This document shows positions 47,413 to 55,831 of a stretch of DNA of 64,000 nucleotides, in pieces. The notes beneath the pieces are model-generated. The model ran no database searches. It was given only the letters and a program-made list of their open reading frames with translations, and was not told the origin of the DNA. How positions within the stretch are numbered: the first letter of the stretch is position 1; the number at the start of each line of letters is the position of its first letter. A program made the position numbers and the translations under genes. The stretch comes from a virus: IMG/VR virus record IMGVR_UViG_3300020156_000025, positions 25,985 through 89,984 of that record; one strand, written 5' to 3'.

Positions 47413-48132
47413 ATGAACTACTCCGTTGCACCTACCCCCGGAATGGAACGCTTGCGCGAATTCATCTTTCGCGCGTTGACGCTGATGCACGCCGCCGCCC
47501 TTGAGCATCCGGAGATGGCACCGGAAGACATGGACGACCTGCTGGTAGGTCGCCTGATCGTGCGCGAATGCGGGGAATGTGTCGCGTGCTGCGTCTATCC
47601 GTCGATTTCCGGGGAATCGGTCGATGCCACCCCGGAGGTCCCGGCGAAGGCCGCGGGGGTGAAGTGCGTGCATTGCACGAACACGGGGTGCGGGATATAC
47701 GCCCGCCGCCCGAAGGTGTGCAAGGGGTATGCCTGCCTTTACTCGATGGGGGTGGTGGACGAGCGACCCGACAAGGCACTGGTGGCATGGACCTTGCAAC
47801 CGGACATGAACCGCCCGATCGATGCCGACGGGGTGCCGCAAATGCTCCTTGTGGGACATTGCGATGACATCGACGAGGTGCTGGACGATGCGCGCAACCG
47901 GCAGGTGGTGCGGGACGCGCTGGTGCAGCCTTCCGTCGCTGCGGTGACGCTCAGGAGTGCACGCGTGGCCGTGGCGTTCATGCCCGACGGGAAGGTGATG
48001 CAGGTGGAGGTAAACCAAGCGGACGCGCTGAAATCCGCCCTCGTGCTCGAAACGGCCAAGGAAAGCAAGGACTGGCGGCATCCGTTCGATTGCCCCGCTT
48101 TTTTGAACACTTTGCAAAAACATACCGACTGA
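47413..48132 (+). CDS. YkgJ-like cysteine-cluster protein
   Basis: 239 residues. The cysteine pattern CGECVACC, then CVHC, GCGIY, and KVCKGYAC fits the YkgJ-type metal or Fe-S-binding cluster family. Such proteins have unclear biochemical roles. The dyad repeat at 48101 encodes its last residues (FLNTLQKHTD). It overlaps the next gene by 1 bp. Confidence 0.65.
   Translation: MNYSVAPTPGMERLREFIFRALTLMHAAALEHPEMAPEDMDDLLVGRLIVRECGECVACCVYPSISGESVDATPEVPAKAAGVKCVHCTNTGCGIYARRPKVCKGYACLYSMGVVDERPDKALVAWTLQPDMNRPIDADGVPQMLLVGHCDDIDEVLDDARNRQVVRDALVQPSVAAVTLRSARVAVAFMPDGKVMQVEVNQADALKSALVLETAKESKDWRHPFDCPAFLNTLQKHTD
48101..48119 (+). repeat. Dyad repeat copy at a C-terminal end
   Basis: TTTTGAA-CACTT-TGCAAAA; left arm has one change. 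Confidence 0.7.
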
Positions 48133-48668
48133 TGAATCCCCTGACTTACGAAATGCTGCGACGATTGGTGCCGACACACTTCGCGGCCAAGGTGTTTTTC
48201 GAGACCGGAACCTACCGGGGCCAAACGATCCGCAACCTAGGGGCGGTGTTCAGCCGGTTCTATTCGGTGGACTTGGACACGTCCCTGCGGAGGGGACACT
48301 TCCCGGGAAACGTGACGTTTTTCGAGGGGGATTCGGTGGAGGTCTTGCGCGCGCAATTGCCCGTGCTCGCCCGGTCATACAAGAACATAGTGTTCTATCT
48401 GGACGCGCACTGGTCCTGCGGAGACACGGCGAAGGGCGAGGTGGAGGTGCCGTTGCTGGGGGAACTTGCCGCGATCCGGGACACTTGGCCGTGGCATGCC
48501 GCGATCGTCGTGGACGACCTGCGCTTGTTCGGGAAGGGGCCGCATGACAAGAGCGAACGGGTGGATTGGTCGCAAATCTCGCTGGCCGCGGTGACGGGAC
48601 TGATGGAACCCCGATTGCGCTCCTTGCACGTGCACCGGGAGGATGACAAGGTGGTGGTCTCGATCTGA
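48132..48668 (+). CDS. Class I SAM-dependent methyltransferase-like protein
   Basis: 178 residues. The order VFFETGTYRGQTIRNLG (motif I type), RFYSVDLD, TFFEGDSVEVL and VFYLDAHWSCGD, VVDDLRLFG resembles small class I methyltransferases of the kind found in sugar or natural-product clusters. The glycine loop is ETGTYRG rather than a longer GxGxG. Substrate unknown; could belong with the glycan genes. Confidence 0.55.
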   Translation: MNPLTYEMLRRLVPTHFAAKVFFETGTYRGQTIRNLGAVFSRFYSVDLDTSLRRGHFPGNVTFFEGDSVEVLRAQLPVLARSYKNIVFYLDAHWSCGDTAKGEVEVPLLGELAAIRDTWPWHAAIVVDDLRLFGKGPHDKSERVDWSQISLAAVTGLMEPRLRSLHVHREDDKVVVSI

Positions 48669-48674
48669 ACGGTC

Positions 48675-49010
48675 ATGGGATACATACCTCCAGCACCGCC
48701 CCTGCGGGTCCGTCTCTGGTCGGAAGACTACGGCGAGGGTATTTGCGGCTGGTGCCGCGATCTGGACTTCATGGTCCTGATTGAACCCGACTGCGCGGTG
48801 TGCCTGAAATGCTACTGCAAGGCGGTGCATATGCCGCGGAGGAGGAAGCGGGGCTGGTGGCGGAAGCCGAGGCTGGAGGACATCGTGAATGAATACGTGG
48901 AACTTTGCGAATTCGCGCTGCGCTATGATCCGCTGGAGGCGATGGTTCGGATCAATCACCCTCCCGATGACGAATTGCGCATACCGCAACCCATGCCGGG
49001 AACCCGTTGA
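48675..49010 (+). CDS. Small zinc-finger protein
   Basis: 111 residues. Two Cys pairs (GICGWC and CAVCLKCYC) form a likely zinc-binding unit in the first half, followed by a basic run (PRRRKRGWWRKPR) and a helical end. Probably nucleic-acid binding; family not recognised. Confidence 0.55.
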   Translation: MGYIPPAPPLRVRLWSEDYGEGICGWCRDLDFMVLIEPDCAVCLKCYCKAVHMPRRRKRGWWRKPRLEDIVNEYVELCEFALRYDPLEAMVRINHPPDDELRIPQPMPGTR

Positions 49011-49027
49011 AACAAGAAACTCACGCC

Positions 49028-49546
49028 ATGAACGAAAACAACACACCGCCCTTGCAGGGCGTAGGTATCATCCTGATGGACATGGGGAGGACGGGCTTGT
49101 GGCTATCGCTGCGCCGCAACCGTGCCAAGGAATGGTTCGGGTATCTCCAGACACCGGGCGGACGGGTAGAGCCCGGGGAGAGCCATTGGGAAGCCGCTTA
49201 TCGCGAGCTGAAGGAGGAAACGGGCTTGGTCGTGCGGGAAGCCCGCGCCATCACCGGGTGCGTGGAATGGGTCCAGCCTAGGAGCCGGGAACACTATCGG
49301 TCCACGCACTACGTGGGGTTCACCGCACGTGTGCCTAACCGGGAAGACGCGGGGCATGGTCCGTGGCGTTTTCAGCCGTTCTCGACCGTATGGGAAATGG
49401 ACTATCCGTTGCTTCCGGCCATCGAGCACGCGCTGCACCGGTATGCGCGGGGTCACGACGCACCGCGAACGCTCGCACCCTGCCCTTGGGCCGCACCTTG
49501 GTGGGAGGACAACGCGCTCTTGACGCCGGAACAAACCGCACTGTGA
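49028..49546 (+). CDS. Nudix hydrolase
   Basis: 172 residues. The Nudix box GRVEPGESHWEAAYRELKEETGL at 45-67 has all the invariant Gly and Glu positions (GX5EX7REUXEEXGU). Such enzymes clean up nucleoside diphosphate derivatives; here it may serve nucleotide or cofactor metabolism linked to DNA modification. Confidence 0.8.
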   Translation: MNENNTPPLQGVGIILMDMGRTGLWLSLRRNRAKEWFGYLQTPGGRVEPGESHWEAAYRELKEETGLVVREARAITGCVEWVQPRSREHYRSTHYVGFTARVPNREDAGHGPWRFQPFSTVWEMDYPLLPAIEHALHRYARGHDAPRTLAPCPWAAPWWEDNALLTPEQTAL

Positions 49547-49553
49547 ACCGACG

Positions 49554-50702
49554 ATGACAAGACCGAAATTGGCACTGCGGGTGGGTGCGACATATGAGTG
49601 CCGCGACGGCGGGACCGCCCGGGTGATATGCGTGGACATGGCGGGTGCCTCTCCGCGATACTGCATCGCGTTGAAGGCGGTCCGCGACAAGAACGGGGAC
49701 GTGACGGAGCATGTGTTTCACTATGCGCCCGATGGCACTACCGGGGATATCGAACAGGCGCGCGATCTGATCCGGGAGATAGAGCCGGTATCGCCGTTCC
49801 CGGGATCGAACCGGAGGGTGCGGCTGGGATTGGACGAAGGGCTCATGCAACCGCCCCCGCAGGAAGGTAGCAGGGAGGCGATGGTGGTGCATTTCCGCGG
49901 GCTCGGGTGGCAGGAAATCCGCTTGCCTTCCGAAAGGGTCGTGTGGGTGAGCACGGAGGAGCAGGTTTTCACGGAATCCAAAATGTGGGAGGTTTACCGG
50001 GAATTTCTGGCTCGGCAGAGACCGGAGCCGCAGGTCCGGGACAAGACACCCCCGGCTCATCGGGTGGAAAGGTTCAGTGCGGCGCAGACACTTCCGACGG
50101 ACTGGACAATGGTTTTAATTGATATGCATTTGGGCAGGCGTATCCGTGTCATTAACCGTTCTCGTAATGGGTGGGGCACCGTATGGGTGTTTGATGCGAT
50201 GATTTCGCGCCCGGACGGGGACTGGGACCATCATCTGATCGAGGAAAGGAGCAGCGAAGAGGCAATGGCGTTCGCCCGGGCGCTGATTAAAACCCAGGTG
50301 CTTAAGGAATTGATAGGGGTGGCGGACGCTTTGGACGCGGAGGCAGAGCCGGATTCCGTCGCTTTGCCGCAGGCGACGACAACGTTGGGACGGAACGAGG
50401 CGCTCCCCTTTAACGGAGTGTCGGTTCACGGGCAAACTTACCGGGGCATTCGCTTCGTGGTGTCCCTGCGTGATTCGGTGAGTTGCCCAGCCGGAGGACA
50501 TGATGTGCTTATCCGCCGCCGGGAGGCGGATGATTGGCATTATTACGCTTTGGAGTATGCGTCCCGACATTACGCGATCGGTCAGGCTCTGCGGATAATC
50601 CGGGAATCGCCGCTGTGGCGCTTCGAGTGTGACGTGGAATGGCCGACCGGGGAGGACTATGGTGATGGGGACGGGGATGATGACGGCTACAATCCTTTTT
50701 GA
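49554..50702 (+). CDS. Hypothetical two-part protein
   Basis: 382 residues. The N-terminal half has GATYECRDGGTARV and a PDGTTGD segment like small phage beta domains. The second half has a pair of similar beta-rich units (VWVFDAMISRPDGDWDHHLIEE and VLIRRREADDWHYYALEY), which may be an internal duplication. The C-terminus is acidic. Unknown function. Confidence 0.5.
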   Translation: MTRPKLALRVGATYECRDGGTARVICVDMAGASPRYCIALKAVRDKNGDVTEHVFHYAPDGTTGDIEQARDLIREIEPVSPFPGSNRRVRLGLDEGLMQPPPQEGSREAMVVHFRGLGWQEIRLPSERVVWVSTEEQVFTESKMWEVYREFLARQRPEPQVRDKTPPAHRVERFSAAQTLPTDWTMVLIDMHLGRRIRVINRSRNGWGTVWVFDAMISRPDGDWDHHLIEERSSEEAMAFARALIKTQVLKELIGVADALDAEAEPDSVALPQATTTLGRNEALPFNGVSVHGQTYRGIRFVVSLRDSVSCPAGGHDVLIRRREADDWHYYALEYASRHYAIGQALRIIRESPLWRFECDVEWPTGEDYGDGDGDDDGYNPF

Positions 50703-50716
50703 TCCGGCGACAGTGC

Positions 50717-50745
50717 TTGCGTGCGCCGCAATGCCCGGGTAGAAG
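50717..50745 (+). promoter_or_regulatory. Candidate promoter, TTGCGT / TAGAAG
   Basis: TTGCGT 50717-50722 and TAGAAG 50740-50745, 17 bp apart, in the gap before the ParB-like gene. The spacer does not follow the family motif. Confidence 0.35.
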
Positions 50746-50757
50746 CAGCGGAGACTC

Positions 50758-51606
50758 ATGCCACGCGTCCGAAATACCCCGCCTGCCGCTGATCCCGCGG
50801 TGCAGAACATTGCCGCGATCCGCCTTGAGCGGAAGGCACTGGAGGACCTGATCCCGCATCCACGCAACCCGCGGGTGCACCCGGAACCGGGAACGCCGCA
50901 ATGGAATGCGTTGCAGGCGTCGCTGGCGCACGATTATTTCGACCCGATGGTATGGAACGAGCGGAACGGGAAACTGGTCTCGGGACATTTCCGCAAGAAG
51001 GTGATGCGGCACAACGGGGTGACGCACGCGGACGTGGTAGTGGTGAGCTATGACGAACCGACACACCTTGCCCGGATGATCGCGGCGAACAAGGCGGCGG
51101 GGGAGGATGACGAGGACGCGCTGCGGGTGCTGTTCTCGGAACTGCGCGAGGAGGACGGGGGAATGCTCGCCCTTACCGCGTATGACGAGACCGAGCTGGC
51201 CAACCTGTTCCCCGATCTGGAGGACGAGCAGGACGAGGAGGACACGGGGGATTCGCAGGAAGCACAGATTTCGCCCGTGGGGACGAACGAGTTCAGGCAG
51301 AATATCGAGGCGATCCATGCGCCCGCGATTCCGGTGGCGAGGGGGGAGTTGTGGCAGTGCGGGGAGCACCTGATCGCGTGCATCGACCCGGTGCGGGAGG
51401 GCTACCGCATCGCGCCCTTGCTCGATGAAACGCGCTGGCTGTTCATTGCGCCCGACCCGTTCTGTCTGGTGGGATGGGTATACGAGGACTCGTATGCGCT
51501 GATTCTCCAGCCGAACGCGGTGGTGGCGTCTTACACGGTGAGTGCGTGGGCCTCGGCCCATCCCGATCAACCGCCCGTGCCGGTGGAGTGGCCGGAGACC
51601 GAATGA
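50758..51606 (+). CDS. ParB/sulfiredoxin-like protein with decayed methylase tail
   Basis: 282 residues. The N-terminal part has the ParB-like nuclease signature: PHPRNPRVHP, ALQASLAHDYFDPMVWN, LVSGHFRKKVMRHNG and ARMIAANKAAGE. In many phage relatives this domain is joined to an N6-adenine methylase. Here the remainder is a short remnant: ELWQCGEHLIACIDP and FIAPDPF stand where GDxWxLGEHRLxxGDS and TDPPY would be. The methylase catalytic motif is lost, so only the ParB-like part is likely functional. Confidence 0.65.
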   Translation: MPRVRNTPPAADPAVQNIAAIRLERKALEDLIPHPRNPRVHPEPGTPQWNALQASLAHDYFDPMVWNERNGKLVSGHFRKKVMRHNGVTHADVVVVSYDEPTHLARMIAANKAAGEDDEDALRVLFSELREEDGGMLALTAYDETELANLFPDLEDEQDEEDTGDSQEAQISPVGTNEFRQNIEAIHAPAIPVARGELWQCGEHLIACIDPVREGYRIAPLLDETRWLFIAPDPFCLVGWVYEDSYALILQPNAVVASYTVSAWASAHPDQPPVPVEWPETE

Positions 51607-51830
51607 AGACCACGCCTGCCGATTTCGACAAGGAACCGTCCCGGCAAAGGTTCGGGAAGGTGCCCCGGTTCACGTATTCCGTGAGGTGGGGGAACTGGTG
51701 GTTGCAGCCCGGGGGTTTGTTCCGGTGGACGCGATATGATTTCGTGGCAGGGGGTAAGCCCACGGTCAGGTATGACTGGCGGCGAATCCGGGGACCCGTG
51801 GACTTTTTGCAAACCGTGCAAAACCGATGA
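51603..51830 (+). CDS. Hypothetical protein, 75 residues
   Basis: Aromatic- and Arg-rich short protein (FRWTRYDFVAGG), ending FLQTVQNR, which is the encoded dyad. Overlaps both neighbours by 4 bp. Confidence 0.5.
   Translation: MKTTPADFDKEPSRQRFGKVPRFTYSVRWGNWWLQPGGLFRWTRYDFVAGGKPTVRYDWRRIRGPVDFLQTVQNR
51805..51823 (+). repeat. Dyad repeat copy, perfect arms, at a C-terminal end
   Basis: TTTTGCA-AACCG-TGCAAAA, 3 bp before the next start codon. Confidence 0.8.
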
Positions 51831-52507
51831 CGACGGAGGAGCAATTGAAGGAGGCGCTGGAGGAGAACCGCAGGCTCAAGGAGGGGCTGCTGCGGAACCG
51901 CAACCATGACGAGCGGCTGTCGGCGTTCATGGCAAAATACCGCGCCTACCGGCAGGCGCTTGCCTCGGTGGGCGGGCCGCTGGACGAGGACGTGCTGCGC
52001 GCCGCGGTCATGGAGCTGTGCTTGCCCTACGAGCTGGAGCTGGAGACCTTGACCGCACGCTTGAACCGCTGGAGGGAGGCGATGCGGGAGGTCAACGTGG
52101 ACGCATACCGGGAACGGAAATCCGTCTTGGACGGGGAATACAGGGAACTTCCGATGCCGCTTGAGCAACGATCGCGCTACCGGGGGATCATGCCTAGGTT
52201 GCGGGGGGTGGCGAGGCAGCTCGGGTATGCGCTGGCGGTGCACGGATCGGAGTCCCGGGATTTCGACATCGTGGCCGCTCCTTGGACCGCGGAAGCGGTG
52301 ACGCCGGAGGAACTGGCGGAGGGGTTGCGGAAGGCTATCGGGCCACGGGCCACGTTCCTTGCGGACGCGCAGGGGGTCGCGTGGGCGGACAAGCCGCACG
52401 GGAGACGCGCGGTGCTGATCATGCTGGATCATCTGGATTTTGTGCACGGGATACTGGACCTGTCGGTGATGCCCTGCTTGACTGTGGCCCATGAGGACGC
52501 TGGCTGA
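51827..52507 (+). CDS. Nucleotidyltransferase-like protein
   Basis: 226 residues. An N-terminal helical/coiled-coil part (~1-90) and a C-terminal domain with YALAVHGSESRDFDIVAAPW, TPEELAEGLRKAIG and DKPHGRRAVLIML. The GS...RDFD pattern is that of pol-beta-type nucleotidyltransferase domains found in many phages. It overlaps the DpdA-like gene by 17 bp, so the two are co-expressed. Function unknown. Confidence 0.55.
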   Translation: MTTEEQLKEALEENRRLKEGLLRNRNHDERLSAFMAKYRAYRQALASVGGPLDEDVLRAAVMELCLPYELELETLTARLNRWREAMREVNVDAYRERKSVLDGEYRELPMPLEQRSRYRGIMPRLRGVARQLGYALAVHGSESRDFDIVAAPWTAEAVTPEELAEGLRKAIGPRATFLADAQGVAWADKPHGRRAVLIMLDHLDFVHGILDLSVMPCLTVAHEDAG

Positions 52508-53441
52508 AAATCCGCCCGAGGGGGTGAAGGTGACGGGGGGCGGGATGAGCGATCGTTTGCTCGGACGGTGGTTCTGCGTATCGTCGCTGGAACCCGCGAT
52601 TTACACCGCGATCGATGCGGGGGTGGTGGACTCGGTGCTGGTGTCGCTGTCCTACTGCAAGGCCCGGATGAAGGACGGGGTGCTGGGGAACACGCAGAAG
52701 TTCGACGATTTTCTGGCCCTTTGCGAGGACCGCGGGGTGAAGGTGTTCATGGACTGCGGGGCGTTCACGATGTGCATGGCGCTGGCGAAGGAGCACAACC
52801 TGCCCTTGTCAACGGTGTTCGCGTGGGAGGAGGACCAGTTCGGGGACCATCTCACCCGGTTGATGGAATTCTACATGGCCGCAATGTCGCGGTGGGAGGA
52901 CCAGTTGTGGGGCTACGTGGAGGTGGACGTGGGGCCGTGGGAACAGCGCGTCGCGCGCCGTTTGTGGATGGAGGCGCAGGGGATCGCGCCGATTCCGGTA
53001 TTCCGCGCCGCTACCGATCCGTGGGTGAGTCTGGACGTGCTGGGGCAACAATACGACCGCATCTGCATGGGGGGAGGGGTGAAGGCCCGGCCCGCGGTGC
53101 GGACGATGCTGTTCCACGAGCTGTCGCTGCGCTTGAGGCAATACCCGTGGCTATACGTGCACGCGCTGGGGATGACGTGGACGGGGAGCCTCACGTCGTT
53201 TCCCATCGGTTCGTGCGACTCGACTACGTGGTTGAATATCGCGAAATTCGGGAATGAGAAGACCGTGAGTCTGGCGGGATATACCTCGACCCGGACCAAC
53301 CGGGACGCGATGGAAGAACCGATGACCGGGGAATTCCGGAACGTGCTGCGCGTCGCCGGAATGGCGCAATATGGGCTGACCTCCCGGGTGCGGAGGGAAC
53401 AGAACGAATCGACGCGCTCCGCCCTTGCCGGGGAGGGGTGA
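52491..53441 (+). CDS. DpdA-like 7-deazaguanine DNA transglycosylase
   Basis: 316 residues. The TIM-barrel pattern of tRNA-guanine-transglycosylase relatives is visible: FMDCGAFT with D88, GYVEVDVGP with D146 (position of the catalytic Asp), YVHALGMTW, and SCDSTTW with D243. Phage DpdA proteins insert 7-deazaguanine bases into DNA and carry the same DSxxW motif. It sits with a ParB-like gene, a nucleotidyltransferase-like gene and, 8 kb further on, a QueC-type fusion. The exact DpdA subfamily cannot be fixed without alignment. Confidence 0.65.
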   Translation: MRTLAENPPEGVKVTGGGMSDRLLGRWFCVSSLEPAIYTAIDAGVVDSVLVSLSYCKARMKDGVLGNTQKFDDFLALCEDRGVKVFMDCGAFTMCMALAKEHNLPLSTVFAWEEDQFGDHLTRLMEFYMAAMSRWEDQLWGYVEVDVGPWEQRVARRLWMEAQGIAPIPVFRAATDPWVSLDVLGQQYDRICMGGGVKARPAVRTMLFHELSLRLRQYPWLYVHALGMTWTGSLTSFPIGSCDSTTWLNIAKFGNEKTVSLAGYTSTRTNRDAMEEPMTGEFRNVLRVAGMAQYGLTSRVRREQNESTRSALAGEG

Positions 53442-53460
53442 ATTTGCACACTGTGCAAAA
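53442..53460 (+). repeat. Dyad repeat copy
   Basis: ATTTGCA-CACTG-TGCAAAA, directly after the DpdA-like stop codon. Confidence 0.75.
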
Positions 53461-53480
53461 CAGAAACCGGAAGACAAAAC

Positions 53481-53509
53481 TTCCGTCCGCGGGGGAGCTG
53501 TGCCATGAT
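53481..53509 (+). promoter_or_regulatory. Weak candidate promoter, TTCCGT / CATGAT
   Basis: CATGAT 53504-53509 with TTCCGT 17 bp upstream (-35 poor). The start codon at 53520 lies about 4 bases behind the predicted RNA start. Confidence 0.3.
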
Positions 53510-53519
53510 GCTCCCCGCA

Positions 53520-53876
53520 ATGAACATGCTTGGTTGGTTAGAACAGAGGAACTTTGTTAAGTCTGCTCATCCCGTGGCCGAATTCGAGGGACAGACCGAA
53601 GACCTGTGCACGCTCTTGGAGATGGTGGCAGAGGATCGGGGCTGGGGGTGTTTTTCCAACGGCGGCGAGGTGATGGACGACGTGGAGAATGCGGTGGTTC
53701 CGGAGGAAGACGGTATCCGCTTCGTTTACGTGCTGTCTGCCGATTACGACTTGAGGAAGAGTCTTGCGCTGACGGTGACGGGGCACGTGTCACAGACTTC
53801 CGAAGGACATCCGGACATGTTCGTGGTATCCGACGTGCAAAAGACCAAGCTGCCGTCCTATTACAGCGAAGCGTGA
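53520..53876 (+). CDS. Hypothetical acidic protein, 118 residues
   Basis: Starts MNMLGWLEQRN if the ATG at 53520 is used; an ATG at 53505 lies in the -10 box and is less likely. Alpha/beta text with WGCFSNGGEVMDDVENAVV and a HPDMFVVSD strand. No family recognised. Confidence 0.55.
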   Translation: MNMLGWLEQRNFVKSAHPVAEFEGQTEDLCTLLEMVAEDRGWGCFSNGGEVMDDVENAVVPEEDGIRFVYVLSADYDLRKSLALTVTGHVSQTSEGHPDMFVVSDVQKTKLPSYYSEA

Positions 53877-53906
53877 TAATCAGGAACCTGAACCGACACC
53901 TAATCC

Positions 53907-54749
53907 ATGAGCTGGAGAATCTACAATGCATGGCGTGTGAAGGCCGAGGTGCTGCCTGCCTTCGTTGCTGCCGCCCGGGAGCACGCACTTGCCGCCGCGG
54001 TGAAACGGGTGTGCGAGATGGTGGAGCCCGTGACGGACGAGACGCTCCGGGAAATCTATGATTCGGGGGGCTTTGCCGCGGAAAAAAACCCTCAACCGTT
54101 CGAGGAGTTCGTGAAGGAGCGACGCGGTCCGATGGTGTTCCGGACCGGAATGAAGAGAGCGTTCCTTGCCAGCCACACGGAGCTTCGGGACTGGGACTGT
54201 GTGGACGCGTCGCTCAATATCTGGTTCGACCCGGAGGACCCCAAACGTTTCTACGTGATGCCTTACGGCGATGCGCCGCGCTGGGCGGACTGGATGCCTT
54301 ACGGGCTATCGGCTAGCGTGAAGGAATTCGGGTGGTGGAACGGCAGCGACCGACCGGACTCGATCACCGCAAGGGAATGGAGTCGCCGGGAGAAGGTGTG
54401 GCGTCGATTGGTCACGGACCACGACCGTTACCGCATGTCGCATGTGCTGATCGAATTGAAGGGGCCTATGTCGCCGGGGGCCTATGAGATCGAGAAGGCG
54501 ATCTTGGGCGAACGGAAGGGTGAGCACATGCCGTGGTATCTCGGGGCCAAGATCGATGCCGAGCGACAACTGCGTAAGACGGAGGACGCGAGGCGGATGG
54601 AACGGACCCGCAACGGAACCCATCCCGCGGGACTGCTGTGCGAGGACCTGAAACCGCTCCTTGACGCGGTGAAGGACGACGCGATGTATCGAACCGTCTA
54701 TGAGGGGCTTGCCGCTAAATACCCGAGAGCTGAAATTTTTTCACGTTGA
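53907..54749 (+). CDS. Hypothetical protein, 280 residues
   Basis: An alpha-rich N-terminal part (AEVLPAFVAAAREHAL) and a middle with WFDPEDPKRFYVMPYGDAPRW. The last third is helical and charged (IEKAILGERKGEHMP). No domain recognised. Confidence 0.5.
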   Translation: MSWRIYNAWRVKAEVLPAFVAAAREHALAAAVKRVCEMVEPVTDETLREIYDSGGFAAEKNPQPFEEFVKERRGPMVFRTGMKRAFLASHTELRDWDCVDASLNIWFDPEDPKRFYVMPYGDAPRWADWMPYGLSASVKEFGWWNGSDRPDSITAREWSRREKVWRRLVTDHDRYRMSHVLIELKGPMSPGAYEIEKAILGERKGEHMPWYLGAKIDAERQLRKTEDARRMERTRNGTHPAGLLCEDLKPLLDAVKDDAMYRTVYEGLAAKYPRAEIFSR

Positions 54750-54949
54750 TGCCTGCGCTCAAAAACGCCGACGCGGAGGAGATTGCCGCACGCTGTGCCT
54801 GTGTTTTGCCCAGCCGGGATAGGGCTTCCGTAATTCTGAGCGAGTGGATGCAGGGTAAGGCGCTCAAGCAATGGGAGGTGGCGGTCATAATTAGCCGTGC
54901 GTGGGAAATCCACGAAGTTGAAGCAACCGCAAGGAGGGCCGAACAGTGA
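54749..54949 (+). CDS. Hypothetical small helical protein
   Basis: 66 residues from ATG 54749, overlapping the previous stop. Helical with IIARC and WEIHEVEATARRAEQ. No motif recognised. Confidence 0.5.
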   Translation: MPALKNADAEEIAARCACVLPSRDRASVILSEWMQGKALKQWEVAVIISRAWEIHEVEATARRAEQ

Positions 54950-55173
54950 TCTTCTGGTGGCAGACCCTGTCGTTCGTGCTCGTGGTGCTGATCGTGTGCA
55001 AGGAGTGGCACTTCAACCGTTATGCCCGGGTATGTCAGGTGCTGCCGTCCATCACGTTCGCCGTGCGCCGTTACCGCGGGGAACCGGAACGGGAATGCGT
55101 CACGATCATATTCGGGTGGCTGTGGTGGTATGCGGAGACATGGATGTGGGACATCAAACGAATAAACCGATGA
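54946..55173 (+). CDS. Small membrane protein with GTG start
   Basis: 75 residues. The GTG at 54946 has a strong Shine-Dalgarno (AAGGAGG, 8 bp away), unusual here. One or two hydrophobic segments (WWQTLSFVLVVLIVC and IIFGWLWWYA) and a basic middle. Overlaps both neighbours by 4 bp. Confidence 0.55.
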   Translation: MIFWWQTLSFVLVVLIVCKEWHFNRYARVCQVLPSITFAVRRYRGEPERECVTIIFGWLWWYAETWMWDIKRINR

Positions 55174-55625
55174 AACAATGGACCCGTCCTTGCAACGAGT
55201 GCCCGTTCTCCCGGAAATGTCCGCCGGGAGAATTGGGAGGGGGAGATCCCATGACCTACCTCGGGCAGGCGGCATTGCCGTTTTTCCTGCCCTGCCATTG
55301 CTCGCCCGGCTACCGGGGGAACGCTACCACCCCGATCGATGCGGACGTGATGGACTGTGCGGGAGCCGCAATCTTCCGCGCGAACATCGGGGTGTATGGC
55401 TGGAGCCCGTTCGCGCCTAGCTGGTCGCCGCACCTGCTGCGCTTGCCCGCGCAATCCGACCTGACCGTGTTCGCGACCGCCGCGGAATTCTACGCCTACC
55501 ACGTGCAATGCACGCCGGAGGAGGCCAAGGAACGCACGACCATGCGGAGAGTCGGGGAGGCTGCCGCGCGCGAACTGCGCCTTGCCATTGAACTCAACCG
55601 AATGACCCTGACACCGAAGCCATGA
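55170..55625 (+). CDS. Cysteine-rich hypothetical protein
   Basis: 151 residues. N-terminal CNECPFSRKC and a later FLPCHC suggest a bound metal. The middle (DADVMDCAGAAIFRAN) and C-terminal helix (TTMRRVGEAAARELRLAIE) are unassigned. The start overlaps the previous stop. Confidence 0.5.
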   Translation: MKQWTRPCNECPFSRKCPPGELGGGDPMTYLGQAALPFFLPCHCSPGYRGNATTPIDADVMDCAGAAIFRANIGVYGWSPFAPSWSPHLLRLPAQSDLTVFATAAEFYAYHVQCTPEEAKERTTMRRVGEAAARELRLAIELNRMTLTPKP

Positions 55626-55801
55626 CGGACCGTCAACAACGCATCATATCCATATGGTTCGAGCATGAGGATGCCGAGCCGGACATTTCCACCGAACGGC
55701 TTTTCGCGATGACGCTAGATAGCGTGCGCGTCGAGTTCGCGGATGAAAGCATCGACGAAGACGACATAAGCGAGGCGCTCCAACAAGTGGACGGCAAATG
55801 A
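55622..55801 (+). CDS. Small acidic protein, 59 residues
   Basis: Short gene, ATG at 55622 overlapping the preceding stop, starting MTDRQQRIISIW and strongly acidic, ending ISEALQQVDGK. It fills the 200 bp between two larger genes in frame-coupled manner, so I accept it as real. Confidence 0.55.
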   Translation: MTDRQQRIISIWFEHEDAEPDISTERLFAMTLDSVRVEFADESIDEDDISEALQQVDGK

Positions 55802-55831
55802 AGGACACTCCGAATACCTGATACCGAGATC

